From positions 1,302,001 through 1,366,000 of the forward strand of contig CALYLX010000112.1 in NCBI GenBank assembly GCA_944990035.1: DNA of 64,000 nt, read 5' to 3'. The notes under the pieces are model-generated. The model was given only the letters and a program-made list of their open reading frames with translations. It did no database searches and was not told where the DNA came from. Position numbers and translations under genes: made by a program. Shown piece after piece: positions 13,442 through 24,500 of this stretch. This DNA comes from Clitopilus passeckerianus (taxonomy: Eukaryota; Basidiomycota; Agaricomycetes; Agaricales; Entolomataceae). Each line of letters begins with the position of its first letter. Position 1 is the stretch's first letter.

Positions 13442-13825
13442 TCACTTCTTTGGAGGTGGTTCTGGCGTCTGTACATTCTTTTCAACCCTGTCTAGCCCCA
13501 AATTCTTCCACTCGTCCCGTTCCATCAAGCCCCTGCAAAGAAGTCAGCGGTGGAGAGTTCGAAACACAGCACGGCTCACTTCTGCATCCTACACTCCAGA
13601 TAATTCTTGCTCAAATCTCTGCAAGGAGTGGAAGTGCTACCATTCTCTTTTAAACACTTCATGTAAACTGTCATCATGTCCTTGCATTCGCCTTGGACTG
13701 TGATCAGAATCGCTGTCTGACGAATAAATCATAAACTCACCATAGTGATCAAGGGGGAACGAGCCACGTTCCGGAGGACCAGGCTTGAAACCCACATTAA
13801 TGGAAGGAGGACGCCCAAACGACAT
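13442..13825 (-). CDS. COX19: COX19, twin CX9C copper-handling factor
   Basis: Mitochondrial intermembrane-space protein needed for copper delivery to cytochrome c oxidase. It is small and split, so easily missed. Exon 1 (from ATG 13825) gives MSFGRPPSINVGFKPG and PPERGSFPLDHYG, the Cox19 signature. Exon 2 carries both CX9C pairs: C-KDMMTVYMK-C and C-RDLSKNYLE-C, with LKENG between them as in the family. Exon 3 gives GLMERDEWKNLGL and a short Pro/Lys tail, stop TGA 13442-13444. Total about 95 residues, matching known Cox19. Twin CX9C proteins are imported by the Mia40 disulfide relay. Confidence 0.93.
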
Positions 13826-14059
13826 TACAGCACAGGGCAAGTTGACTGCTTAGGAATTTTGAGCAAGCTGGATGACGATCCAGCCAAGTTGGTGACAGCT
13901 CAATGTGGGAACAAGATTCCTTTTTTGGCCAAAATAGCACAATGAGGCCGTCAATTGTCCAAGTTCACCTCTCAAGAGTCCCTGATTACAACTAGTTTAC
14001 ATGAGTATGCGAGCATAGCAAAGCGGATTATAGCATGCTAGAATATAGAGAAACTGCTT

Positions 14060-15113
14060 CTACTTCTTGGTCGATTTCCCCTTCCTCCTGGCCTTGGGTT
14101 TTTCCTCCTCAGATTCTTCTTCAGATGAGGACGACTCCTCTTCATCCCTTGTCGCTGCCGCCGCCGTTGCAGAAGTGTCGCGGTGCGGCCTGGAGCTTCC
14201 TGCGGCTGATGACTGGCTCCCCTCAGCAAGCCGATTGGCTATATCGATCCCCGCCAGCCTACTGCCTTTGAGCATGATTATTTCCTTCAGCCAACCATTC
14301 TCGCGGCGCAAATCCGCAGCCTCTTTCTCGAGATCATCAGCACGCCCTGTTAGATCTGATACCGTGCGTTCCAGGTTGACTATCCTTTGTTTCTTCTTGA
14401 CCCTGAACCGTGCTGCGAAAGAAACTGGTTAGTGGCCGTTATGGGTTATGAGGGACAAACAAACCAGAGGCGGCGGTATTTCTTCGCCTCTTTTCTTCCG
14501 CAATTGCAACCTGTTCTGCCTCTGTCTGTCCTTCCGGCTCCTGTGTTGGGGAGGCGACTGAGACGGAACGGCTTCTAGTTGCTCGTGTGCGTGATGAGGA
14601 AGAGGTTGCTGGAGTCTGCGAACTCGACGCCGACGACGATCCGGGATCGGGAAGGCTGGATGGGCCTCCCAACCCGGACAAAGTGCTTCCCGGGCTACCA
14701 TGAGGCCGAAGATGGGATGGATAATTATTCCAAGAGAAATCAAGTCCGGAAAGAGGTGGTAACTGCGCATTGGCCTGTGGCATGCCCTGGCTGTATGGAT
14801 TATGATGATACGGATAGTTGCCTCCTGGGATCATGGTATTGAAAGGGTTCATTTGAGATTGGCCGGACCCCTGCGGGTTCACTCCCATCGCTGCAGCAAA
14901 TTGAGCCAGTAGGGCGACATCATGCAGATCTGGAAAATCTGCAGGGCCACAATCAGCTCAGCCCAAGAGAATAAAGTAGACTGGGACGTACCGCCATGTC
15001 CATAATTTACCCCCTTGCTGGTTAGTGTTAGTGCTGGACGTGGAACGTGATTGCTGGGCATCATGAGGCTGGGAAGAGTCCTTTGATGGTTGTTTGCGCG
15101 GGCTGTTATCCAT
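14060..15113 (-). CDS. Cys-3/MetR-type bZIP transcription factor
   Basis: DNA-binding regulator. The start at 15113 (MDNSPRKQPSKDSSQPHD) follows an upstream stretch without clear coding features, although the frame stays open upstream. After an intron comes DFPDLHDVALLAQFAAAMG, then a Pro/Ser/Asn-rich activation-like region. The basic region is EEKRRRNTAASARFRVKKKQR, split by an intron after NTAAS and followed by a leucine zipper (LERTVSDLTGRADDLEKEA, ENGWLKEIIMLKG). The RRRNTAASARFR core is the one seen in Neurospora CYS-3, Aspergillus MetR and S. pombe Zip1, regulators of sulfur assimilation. The C-terminus is acidic/basic (SSSSEEESEEEKPKARRKGK), TAG at 14060-14062. About 310 residues. The DNA-binding class is firm; a sulfur role is inference. 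Confidence 0.85.
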
Positions 15114-15893
15114 GTCGAAATCGAAATGAAGGTTTTCCCAAAAAGCAAGCTCCGCAGACAGAGATTTACTACGAGGTAGGCTTAGAGAGGACAAGTCAGG
15201 TAGTTGATGACCTTCGCCGCTTTTGAGAGGAAGCATGGCGCCCAAATGTGACAGGAATATGGGTGCATGCACCCATACAGGGGAAGAGATAGAGGCGAGG
15301 AAGACATGTTCTGAAGCCAAAATACAAATTCGCAATCTCGTGGACCGATGGCGACAATCATAGCCAGATATTCGTCACTTTCTTGTGCCAAAGGAGGCAA
15401 ATACCCTGGCACGCCACCATAAGCGCCAGAACACCGAGGGCTGAGTAAATACGCGTGAAAAACGCATTTTCAAGGTGGAAACTGCAAAGAAACGAGCTTA
15501 ATGGCGAAGTTGTCCTAATTTAACGACAATTCCGAATTGGCATGCCGCCGGCAAAGCTGCAGGCTAAACGCTTGTTTTGATTACCTAATGTGATCCACAA
15601 TAAGAGGCTCGGTCCAAGTGAATTGGAAGACAAACATCCAATATCTTTCCACAATGCAATTTCCCCCAATGTTCTACTAAACGTAGTGCTTTTAGGTGTC
15701 CTGCAAAGTGGCTAGAAGAGGCTGCCGGCCAAAAGGATGCAAGATCAATGAGATCCAGGTCACGTGTCATCTTGATTTGTCAGCTCTGTTACGCGTCGAA
15801 TGGAACGCGTCATGGTCGTGACAGTGATAATAAACTTTGAAGCCTTCGAGATCCAAGAAACAAAGTTGAACTACAACCACGACGACCTCGACG
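15114..15893. promoter_or_regulatory. Divergent upstream region, bZIP gene / NPL4
   Basis: 780 bp between the bZIP start (minus) and the NPL4 start (plus). The bZIP frame remains open upstream to about 15335, so a longer N-terminus is possible. Three ACGCGT hexamers occur: 15451-15456, 15791-15796 and 15805-15810. The last two lie 14 bp apart, about 85-100 bp before the NPL4 start. In fungi ACGCGT is the MBF (MCB) site, but its occurrence here may be chance. No RNA gene or repeat seen. Confidence 0.45.
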
Positions 15894-18184
15894 ATGGTGG
15901 GTCTATATGCTACTACAGATAGACGCTGGGCTAATAATGTTCTTCTAGTTGATCAGAGTACGCTGCAAAGATGGCAATTATCGCCTCGAATTCCAAGAAA
16001 ATGCTACCATCGCGGAATTTGAAGCAAAGGTATGTTTCCTGGCGGATGGCATGTGGGCAGATCTGACACCTGTTTAGTTGTTAGAGAAACTCGTCAACCC
16101 CGATGTTTCAACGATCACGATCTCAAACCGACCAGCTGGGAACGAAGTCAAACTCTCAGATTTGAAGGACAGGTCCTTGCATGATCTTGGATTCCGGTAT
16201 GTCTTATCCATACCATGTGTAGGCCCGACTCTCATACACATTCTACGTCAGGCACGGGGATCTTCTTTTCATTAGGTACAAGGAACAGCCAACGGCGGCC
16301 CCAGAAGAAGCACCTTCATCTCAAACATCAGCTGCTCACCCAGTTACCACTGGAGAGCCCTCAAAGCGCATTTGGGAATCTGTCACCGAGGAGCCCGTTG
16401 ATGTTTACTGGCGTGGTCAATCTGGAAAGATTCCTCGGGGTCGAGATTCTCGATTTTGCAAGCACGGCGCAAATGGCATGTGTGATTATTGTATGCCCTT
16501 GGAACCATACGATGCAGATTACCACAAGAATAACAACATCAAGCATCTCTCATATCATGCATATCTCCAGAAGATTACGCCGAAGTCAGCGCTTTCAGCA
16601 ACTTCGTCTCTGCCACCTCTCGAGCCACTCGATTACAAGGTCAAGGTACCATGTCCGATCGCCAGTCATCCATCCTGGCCAGCCGGTATCTGCACTAATT
16701 GTCAACCCTCTGCAATAACCCTCAACTCCCAGCCTTTCCGCATGGTAGACCACCTCGAGATTGCTTCAATGGAGGTTATTGAACGATTCCTGCAAATTTG
16801 GCGACAGACTGGCGTTCAACGATTCGGGTGGCTGATCGGCCGGTACGAGCCATACGACAAAGTCCCGATGGGTGTGAAGGCTGTTGTAGAGGCCATTCAT
16901 GAACCCCCTCAGCAGGGTGATGTCGACGGCCTCACGCTAGGCCTGCCCTGGGAGGACGAAGAACGCATCAAATCTCTCGCAGCTTCAGCTTCTTCCCCTT
17001 TGGCAGTTGTTGGATACATATTTACGGATCTCAATCCCACAGACGAGGACAGGACGAAGAACATCTATAAACGACACTCTGGCTCATTCTTCCTGTCTTC
17101 CCTTGAGGCGATTTTCGCCGCGAAGATGCAGAAGGAATACCCTGTTTCCTCTCGCTCGTCGTATAGTGGACAATATGGATCTCGCCTGGTGACAGCAGTT
17201 CTGACTGCCACAGAGGATGGACAAATAGACATCGCTGCATACCAGGTCTCAGAGCAAGCCGTGGCAATGGTCGACGCGGATATGATTGAGGCGAGTGTAG
17301 ATCCTGGAATTGTCAGAGTGAAGGAAGAAGACCGCAGCGAAGACTCTGCGCGTTACCTTCCAGACGCCTTCTACACCTACAAGAACGAGTATGGGCTCGA
17401 GGTCAAGAAGAGTGCAAAGCCATGCTTTCCGGTCGAGTACCTCATCGTCAATGTAAGATTCATTCCTGGTATCCCGTGGGTTGCGATCTGACCCATCTAC
17501 TCATAGGTTACCCATGGGTTCCCACAAAACCCTTCGCCTGTCTTCCAGTCGACACGTTTTGCGATCGAGAACCGAACTGGAGTTGAAGACCAGCGTATAG
17601 AGTCCGTTCTATCTTCTCTGAACAATTTGGGCGCACCAGACATGGAGGACAGCCGGATCGCGCCTCCAGGGACCGCGCACAAGCGTCTGGAGCTTGCCAA
17701 ATGGCTTAGTGATTGGCATTTGGTGTCCTTCCTGGGTACTACTCAATTGATTTCACCCGTGAGCTTTTGCAACGTTACCACTTTCTCTCAATCTAACCCA
17801 GGCATTTGCAGGACGACATGAAGCTCCTCGTGCACGCAGTCACATCTTCCAAAGTGGCTGAGGATTCCTCAGCACTTGACCCAGTCATGAGTTCCGACAG
17901 TTGGCAAACACTAATGACCTTTGCTCGTGAGACCGCACGTAGGTATTTTGCCTTTTCTGAAATTCATTCTATTAATATCCGTTTGCCTTCCAGCTTCTCG
18001 ACCAACTGGGCCAACACCCGGTTCATCATCTCACCACATGGATGAAGACATCCCACAAGAAATCTTCGACCAGATCGCAGCAGAACAGGCCGGCGGCGCT
18101 GGAAAGATCTGCCCACATTGTACATTCGAGAACGAGCCTGGTCGGTCAGATTGCGATGTCTGCGGCTTGCCCCTGTCAGGATAG
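15894..18184 (+). CDS. NPL4: NPL4, Cdc48/p97 ubiquitin cofactor
   Basis: With Ufd1 it recruits the Cdc48 unfoldase to ubiquitylated clients in ER-associated degradation. Exon 1 is the bare ATG (15894-15896); intron 15897-15948 joins it to LIRVRCKDGNYRLEF, the ubiquitin-like N-domain. The zinc-finger domain follows around 16400-16720: PRGRDSRFCKHGANGMCDYC, then IASHPSWPAGICTNCQP. The NPL4 MPN-like domain has RFGWLIGRYEPYDKVPMG. The C-terminus is an NZF finger, CPHCTFENEPGRSDCDVC, preceded by DEDIPQEIFDQI. Stop TAG 18182-18184. About 645 residues, several 45-60 bp introns, no frame loss. The C-terminal NZF is known in animal Npl4 and is absent from budding yeast. Confidence 0.95.
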
Positions 18185-18576
18185 AGTACTAATAGCTTTG
18201 GCTGTGCATGGTCGGATAATGGATGGAAGACAAACTATCAACAATTTGCATTGGCTTTGACCTGTGATGGAATAGCTGTGTAATTGTATCAAACAAGTAT
18301 GATCTTTTGAGACGCTGTTGAAGCAAATGAAGGTGATAATGGTAGTACAAGAGAACCACCGGACAGGGGTGATGGGTTTAGTCGTGCAAATATCGTAAGG
18401 TTCGTGTATGCGTGCGTAAGTTACTGGTTGTATGGGTAGATGTCCTGTCCCCGAAGAATTGATAGTCTAGTCAAAAGAACATTGTGTTCTTTAATCTCTT
18501 GTTCTAAACGCACGCTGCCCAGAAGTAATAAAATGCAGTTTAACGAGACGGAGTTGGGAAAGTCAACAATCGATAC
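18185..18576. other. Convergent 3' regions of NPL4 and the Nudix gene
   Basis: 392 bp tail-to-tail spacer between two stop codons. It must hold both 3' UTRs and polyadenylation signals. Nothing else recognisable. Confidence 0.5.
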
Positions 18577-20054
18577 CTAGGCCCTGAAGAACAGCCACCA
18601 AAGAGAGAAGCCGATGCCAAAGATGATGCCGAGGGCGCGGGCTACAATAACGATAACCAGAGCCTTGCGAATTGCAGCGTAGAAATTGCTGAGAGCTGAG
18701 CCAGACCAGTTGATGCGCCTGTCGTTGGCACCGCCGTTACGGACGCTGGCCTCCCAGCCACGAACAACTTCTCTGTAGCGTTTGCCAAATACCCTGCAGG
18801 ATTACAATCAGTATACAATTATGAATGAGAATAGCGCATATACGTACCAGATCCAGAAGTTAACATCAGGGTAAGAGAATCTCGGGAATACGCTGGCTAA
18901 ACTCGGTGCCACGAGGTCCATCCTCAACCCTTCAAATTCATGTTGGTAAGGAAGTTGCATGATAGGAGATAGAGGGCTGGAGTTGGCCGAGCTTATCTCC
19001 TCCTCCTTCTCCTTCACTCGCGTTTCCTTATCCGCTTGTGGGGCAGAGGAACTGGGTACGGGGAGGATCATGTATGACATCAAGTCGAGCATCATTCCAA
19101 GGGACAACCCCCAGAGTTTGAGGTTGCCGGGTGTATTCTGGCGAGGGAGACCTTTTTCCAAAGAGTCATGGGTCTTTGCAGATTTCAGGTCTGTGGGGGG
19201 TAACACAGAGGCATTTGGCGTAGGGTCGAGGAGAATGGCGGGATATTCCATGCTTCCAATGAGGAGGCGTACGATCAATCGTAGCATTGCGGACTGTTTT
19301 GGAGCAAGTCGAGATGCAGCGTCTACAGTAACTGTAGACCATTTTGGAGGAGAGGTTGGTGATACAAGTGAATCGAGAGGTGTCCAGTGGAGGGTAGTGG
19401 AAGGTACAGGTTCAGGGGGCGTTGCGGTTGGTGCCACCTGCAGGAAGACAAATGGTGACAGAATCATGAGAAGGCGTTTGCCCAGAGAAGTTGTTATCTC
19501 TCTGTCATCAAGCTGGCCTACGCAGGTGTATTCCCTCTCTGCGAGGTCAATGCCAATTTCTTCCCAAGTTTGTCGCATGGCTGTATAAACCCTCAGTTGT
19601 TGAGTTCAGCATAATATATCGAATCACTCACCTGTATACAGTCCTCCTTCGTCCTCTGGCTCCATACGACCACCAGGGAATGCTACATGAGCTTCATGGG
19701 TATTCCTTGCCCTGTGAGGTGCTAGAGGGACATCATGGCTTCCGTTTGGGTCCCTGTGCAAGAACAAAACTTCTGCGCGTGCGTCTGGGTCGTTCACCCA
19801 ATCCAACTCGAAGAACTCGGGGAGAGAAGGAGGATTCGTTGATGATGATGGTACATTTGCGGCGGGAGATGGTACAACACGAATAATAATTGCGACCGCA
19901 GCTCTACGAGGTTCTAGAATGCGCCATTCTTTAGCTTTTAAACACGGTCAAATAGTTGAATAAAGTACGCACGAGTTGGTGGCGAGGCTATCACGCGCGG
20001 CGGCGTTGAACGAATCCTCTGAAGGGCCCGAGCAAGCAAAGAAATCGAGGACAT
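18577..20054 (-). CDS. Nudix hydrolase, CoA-diphosphatase-like, with C-terminal membrane tail
   Basis: Pcd1/NUDT7-like Nudix family member, expected to hydrolyse CoA or related diphosphates. Start 20054 (MSSISLLARALQRIRSTPPR) looks like an amphipathic, basic, mitochondrial-type N-terminus. A spliced Nudix box follows: HVAFPGGRMEPEDEGG, then TAMRQTWEEIGIDL after an intron ending near 19581. The spacing from GGR to R matches the CoA-type box, but the usual RE is RQ. LKLWGLSLGMMLDLM near the C-terminus is typical of this family. An extra C-terminal exon ends in a strong hydrophobic segment (LVIVIVARALGIIFGIGFSL, then WWLFF) and TAG 18577-18579, suggesting tail anchoring. About 435 residues, longer than bacterial relatives. 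Activity is inferred. Confidence 0.82.
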
Positions 20055-20301
20055 TGAGTTACGGAAAGGTTTGGGGAAGAAATTGAAATGTTCGCGTGAC
20101 TTGCGTTTCTGGCATTACCCAAACGGGCAACACGGCCCCCAATGATTGTCAACCGCATTGGGCCGTTATATCCTCTTATATCCTAAGATTCTGTGTGCCT
20201 GCTATCGAATGGAGACTCGAATCCCAATGGATTTTGGGAAGCTTGTTGTTTCGACTTTTCATCTGAGTGGTCATACTATACGCGATTTGCTATGGTGTCA
20301 A

Positions 20302-20380
20302 GGCGTTATAGTGTAGTGGTTATCACACGGGATTTTGAGGTCAATATTCCCGTAACCCCGGTTCGAACCCGGGTAATGCC
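20302..20380 (+). tRNA. tRNA-Gln (UUG) with 8-nt intron
   Basis: Cloverleaf read directly. Acceptor stem 20302-20308 GGCGTTA pairs with 20374-20380 TAATGCC (one G-T wobble). The D-arm starts at 20311. Anticodon stem CGGGA (20328-20332) pairs with TCCCG (20348-20352). The T-arm is CCCGG TTCGAAC CCGGG. Fifteen nt between the anticodon stems exceed a seven-base loop by eight. Placing an 8-nt intron (20339-20346) at the canonical 37/38 position leaves loop TTTTGAT with anticodon TTG at 20335-20337, decoding CAA (Gln). B-box GGTTCGAA is present. A T-rich pol III terminator follows directly. The MTQ2 start codon is 84 bp downstream on the same strand. Confidence 0.93.
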
Positions 20381-20389
20381 TTTTCTTTT
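20381..20389 (+). terminator. RNA polymerase III terminator of tRNA-Gln
   Basis: TTTTCTTTT immediately follows the mature 3' end of the tRNA gene. Runs of four or more T on the non-template strand end pol III transcription. Confidence 0.8.
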
Positions 20390-20464
20390 GTGTTTTTGAG
20401 ATTGGTCTTTCCGAAAGTGCAGTCAGTACCTTCCCAGTCATCTAACTTTTTGCAAGCTGAGGTG

Positions 20465-21437
20465 ATGATCCCTACACCAGACCTATCGCATCTGACAAGC
20501 AAAGACTATGAACATGTCTACGAGCCAGCAGGTAATGGTCTATTCATAATAAGTCACCTTCAGGTATTCATCGCTACTAGAGGATACCTTTCTCCTATTG
20601 GATGCTCTCGAGGAGGATCAAGAGGCTCTGAGAGATCTTCAGCCTCGAGTCTCTCTAGAAATCGGGTAAGCCTGCACAGAATTAAGAGATATGAAGAGTA
20701 TTGAGTCCATAGCAGCTCAGGATCTGGATGCGTTACTAGCTTCATTGCCAAGATCCTGGGGTCTGGTGTACGTGCGTCAGTTTTTAAACTAGGGTATCCT
20801 CAGAGACTGATATTCTCAAGTTTATCTCTGCACTGACATAAACCCTCGATCATGCACATGTACTTGCGCAACTGGAGCAGAGAACAAAGCAAGCTGATAT
20901 CTTTTGCGAAGAGTTCCATTTCATTGATATTGGTAGTCCAAAGGTCTCTATTGAATCCATCAATGCCTCTCTTGCGGGTCCTTTGCGCAGACGTCTACGG
21001 CACTCGGTTGACGTGATGTTATTCAACCCACCATACGTTCCTACCGATTCAAGCGAGATGGAGAATGCGCAGGAGGCAGGCGGAATTGATGGTGCATGGG
21101 CAGGTGGCGCACTTGGTATGAATGTTACCGACGTATTTTTGGATCAGGTAGAGGTCAGTTCCGTGTCTCTGTTACCATACCCTGTGCGCTGTTCTTACAA
21201 TTTCATAGGAGCTATTATCACCTCGCGGGAGGTTCTATCTTGTTGCTCTTAAGCAAAACGACATACCCACAATACAACAACGATTGCAGGATCAGCACAA
21301 TCTACAGAGTCATGTAAGGCAACAACACAACCTCCCAGATGATACCATTAGGTTGACTTCTTTGAAAGATCGTCCTCAGCCGACGAGCAGGTCGAGAGCA
21401 TCTTTTCATACTGAGATTCACACGTGTAATTAGTTAG
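20465..21437 (+). CDS. MTQ2: eRF1 glutamine methyltransferase catalytic subunit (HemK2/N6AMT1 type)
   Basis: SAM-dependent methyltransferase that, with Trm112, methylates the Gln of the GGQ motif of release factor eRF1. Start 20465 gives MIPTPDLSHLTSKDYEHVYE. Introns then join PAEDTFLLLDALEED, the SAM loop LEIGSGSGCVTSFIAKILG, and YLCTDINPRS. The substrate-binding NPPY is in MLFNPPYVPTD (near 21030). A later splice gives VEELLSPRGRFYLVALKQND. The last intron (21314-21368, GTAAGG to TGAAAG) leads to IVLSRRAGREHLFILRFTRV, the expected family C-terminus, stop TAG 21435-21437. About 235 residues. Reading through to the nearer AG at 21352 would give a frame with no family similarity, so I prefer the later acceptor. 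Confidence 0.9.
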
Positions 21438-21558
21438 ATTCGCAACTAACTGATAACTGGATTGAGCATAGTAGAAAGCCTAAGCTAAATAAATGCTGGC
21501 TAGTAAAATTACAAAGGAACAAGAAAACAAATTGTCCGCGATCGCTCATTGGCACACA

Positions 21559-24500
21559 TTAATCATCTCTGTCGACAGCTTCCGAAGCTCTCCTTCGCCC
21601 GATACTGAATCGTGACGATGAATTGCCCAGGTTCGAGGGTGTTCTCAAAATCTTCTCCCCAGAGGAGATAGATCCTGCGCTGTTGTTTGGATTGGTAGCA
21701 TCGAAGTCGAGTCGTAGTCGGAGTAGGCCAGTAGCTCGCAGTTCGACTGTTACGTCCACAGGTGAACTACCGAGACCAGGTGCAATATGACGCCAGATCT
21801 ACGCAAATACATGTCAGTTACACGAGGTCGGTGAAGGAAGCAAGACATACATCAACTTCGCCTTCAGCGAGATCCTTGTCCTTGCCGAGGGTCTTATGGT
21901 CATGGACCCAGAGGTACAATTTCGGAGTCATAGGGCCGGCAATGAATTTAAATGATTCGTTCCTAAACCAGCGTGCTTAGAATCACCTCCGATGAGTAAG
22001 ATGACCAGTAACATACCATTCTGGAGTAGCCGTCTTTCCAACATGCTTGGTCTTCAACTCCTTGTCTCCACATCTGACAGTGACGTAGGGTTTTGTTTCG
22101 CTTTCTCCTAGGTCCTTGGCGTCAAGGATGGTGACATGCAGAGTACCATTACTCTGCGGTCCTCCGTTGTTGTTTTCGGTGGCAGCAAAGACGTTGGCAC
22201 CAGCGCGGTCGGACTCTGCAGGTCCACCAGCAGCGTTCACAGGATGGGAGGCTTGCCCAGAAGGTGCATCAGGAACAGCTGGCTCGCTAGGTTCCTTCTC
22301 CTTGTGTTTGAAAACGCTGGCTACGCTGGCAAGCGGGTTCTTGTGATGATGATGACCGTTGCCGTTGGCTTCCTCTCTGGCATCGTCTTCATGATCCTTC
22401 CTGAAAACGCCAGTGACACCATGGAAAACACCCTTGCCGGCACTCATCGGAAGAGCACCGATTTGAGTTACGGCTCGTCCTGCCGAAGAGAAAGTCGATG
22501 TGTTCTTCCTTGCCTTGGCGATGATTTCGGGCTGGAAAAGGAGGCGTACGCGGATTTCACCCTTCTCGCCGTGCTTATGCGAGTTCAGAGGCAGAACGCG
22601 CTCAACAGCTTGGAAAGGTTCAACATCCTCGAGGTTGATACGAGCTTCTCCCAAGCTTTTGGCTTGTTCGATTTGGTTCCAGTCAAAGATCTCGACGGAG
22701 AAGTCGGAACCGACACGAGAGGGCTGTAGATAGACAAATATTAGCACGCGTAGGACAGTCGTGAGGGCTTCACATACCACAGAGACGGTGAAATTCTCGT
22801 CCCAATGAGGGGTGAGAGTCTTCTTCTTGGTTTGCGACTTAAAGACCTTCTGATCATTGAGGGTGAAGACAGCAAAAGGGTCCGATTTGCCTGCGCAGCT
22901 TGAGTCAGATTTATTATTGAAAGGAGTAGATGGATACTTACCGCTCCTGTCAGCTCCGTGGATGTCATGACCGTCCAAAAGGTCAACACGAAGGATTCCT
23001 TGATCTGGTGGGGTTCAATATATGTTCCATGCGCGGAATAATATCACGTACTGTTGATACTCTCGCGAGGCTCAAGATGGACTGGAACGGGAACATAGCG
23101 TGCTTCTAGCTTCACTGTTGAATGTGAGCGCTGATCTTCGTCCATAAGTGTGAATGTCGAAGGACCCTCCTGAAATAATTGACATCAGAACAGATCCAAT
23201 GTCTATGCAGAGAAATCTCACCATGGTTTGTTGAAGGAACGGTTTGGCATCACCTTTCCATTCGGCAACGATATCATCTTTTTCACCCTCGTCGGCTTCG
23301 TTTAATCGCAACCAAACCCTGCTGAAGTCAATTTCTTTGATAAAGCCTTCGCCGACATACTCCCAGGTGGCATTCGTGCTACGGGCTTTGAGAGTGCTGA
23401 AACAGGGCCAGTAACCATCATCGAGGAGAACTCGAGTCGAGCCTTCTTAGAAAGCTTGCCTTCGATGACGTTGATGACGATGATACCAGATTCTGTGATA
23501 CAGAAGTCAGAAAGGGCAGGAATATGTAGGTTGAAAAGGCACTAACGTTGTGCCAGAAGTTCCTCGTGACTCATTTCGATGCCATCACTTTCACCAGGTC
23601 TGGCGCCATTGGCATTGTTATCTGCACTGGTATCAGTCGTCTGGACAGAGGCAGCATCAGACTCGTCGGGGTTGTAGAGCTTAGGCGGTCTGGGGGTAGT
23701 GGGGCTTGAAGGAGCGCTTTCCGCTTGACCAGAGCCATGGACCGTAATTCCAACTTGTTCTCCATGCTCGTCTTCCAAATCCGACGATGAGACTGAGGAG
23801 CCGTCGTCAGCAACTTCGCCTTCAGTGTCCTCTTCGGGCAATCCTGAGGTGTGTTTCTCGAATTTGATTCCCTTGAGAGCGACGGCGGGGATGAATTCAG
23901 CCGAATAGTGCAGAAGGCCCTTGAATCCTCCACCCTTGTCCTGTCGCAAAGGTTCTTGTGCATCCTTGATACCTGTGGATTCGTGGCGGTATTTGTCGTT
24001 GCCAGACTCCTTCGCTAGTTGAGCAACATTGATGTTTACAGAACCGAGAGAGCGATCCCTTGTTAGGTGTTGGTAGTCCATGCATTCCAGGAACAGCGTC
24101 TAGGGGTCAATGACTGTGATGAGAAAAGGCTTGATTGGTGTGCACTTGACGACGCACCTCTTTGAGTGTGTGAACGGGGATATAGACAATTTGGTCCCAG
24201 ACAGGATTGAGATCTGCCACCCACCATCAATATCAAAGTAGATAAAGGTAGTCAAAGAGACATACTGTTATTAATGACCTCTGTGCGAGCTTTAGTAACG
24301 TTGTTGACCTGGACACGAACATATGGGTCGCTCTTGCCACCCAGAGTGGCTTCGACATTCCTATTGTCCGACTTTGAGGATTTAGATCAGGGAGGAGCCG
24401 TATTAACTTACTTGACATCCGTGGCCTTGTCTAAAACCAGTCGCACGACACCGATAGGAGGAATATAGTGGTCAGCGCCCTGCAGGCCGCCAGCCATACC

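Noticed and set aside
21352..21437. Alternative MTQ2 ending VDFFERSSSADEQVESIFSY using the nearer AG
   Set aside because: It is open but has no family similarity, whereas the acceptor at 21368 gives the conserved RRAGREHLFIL end.
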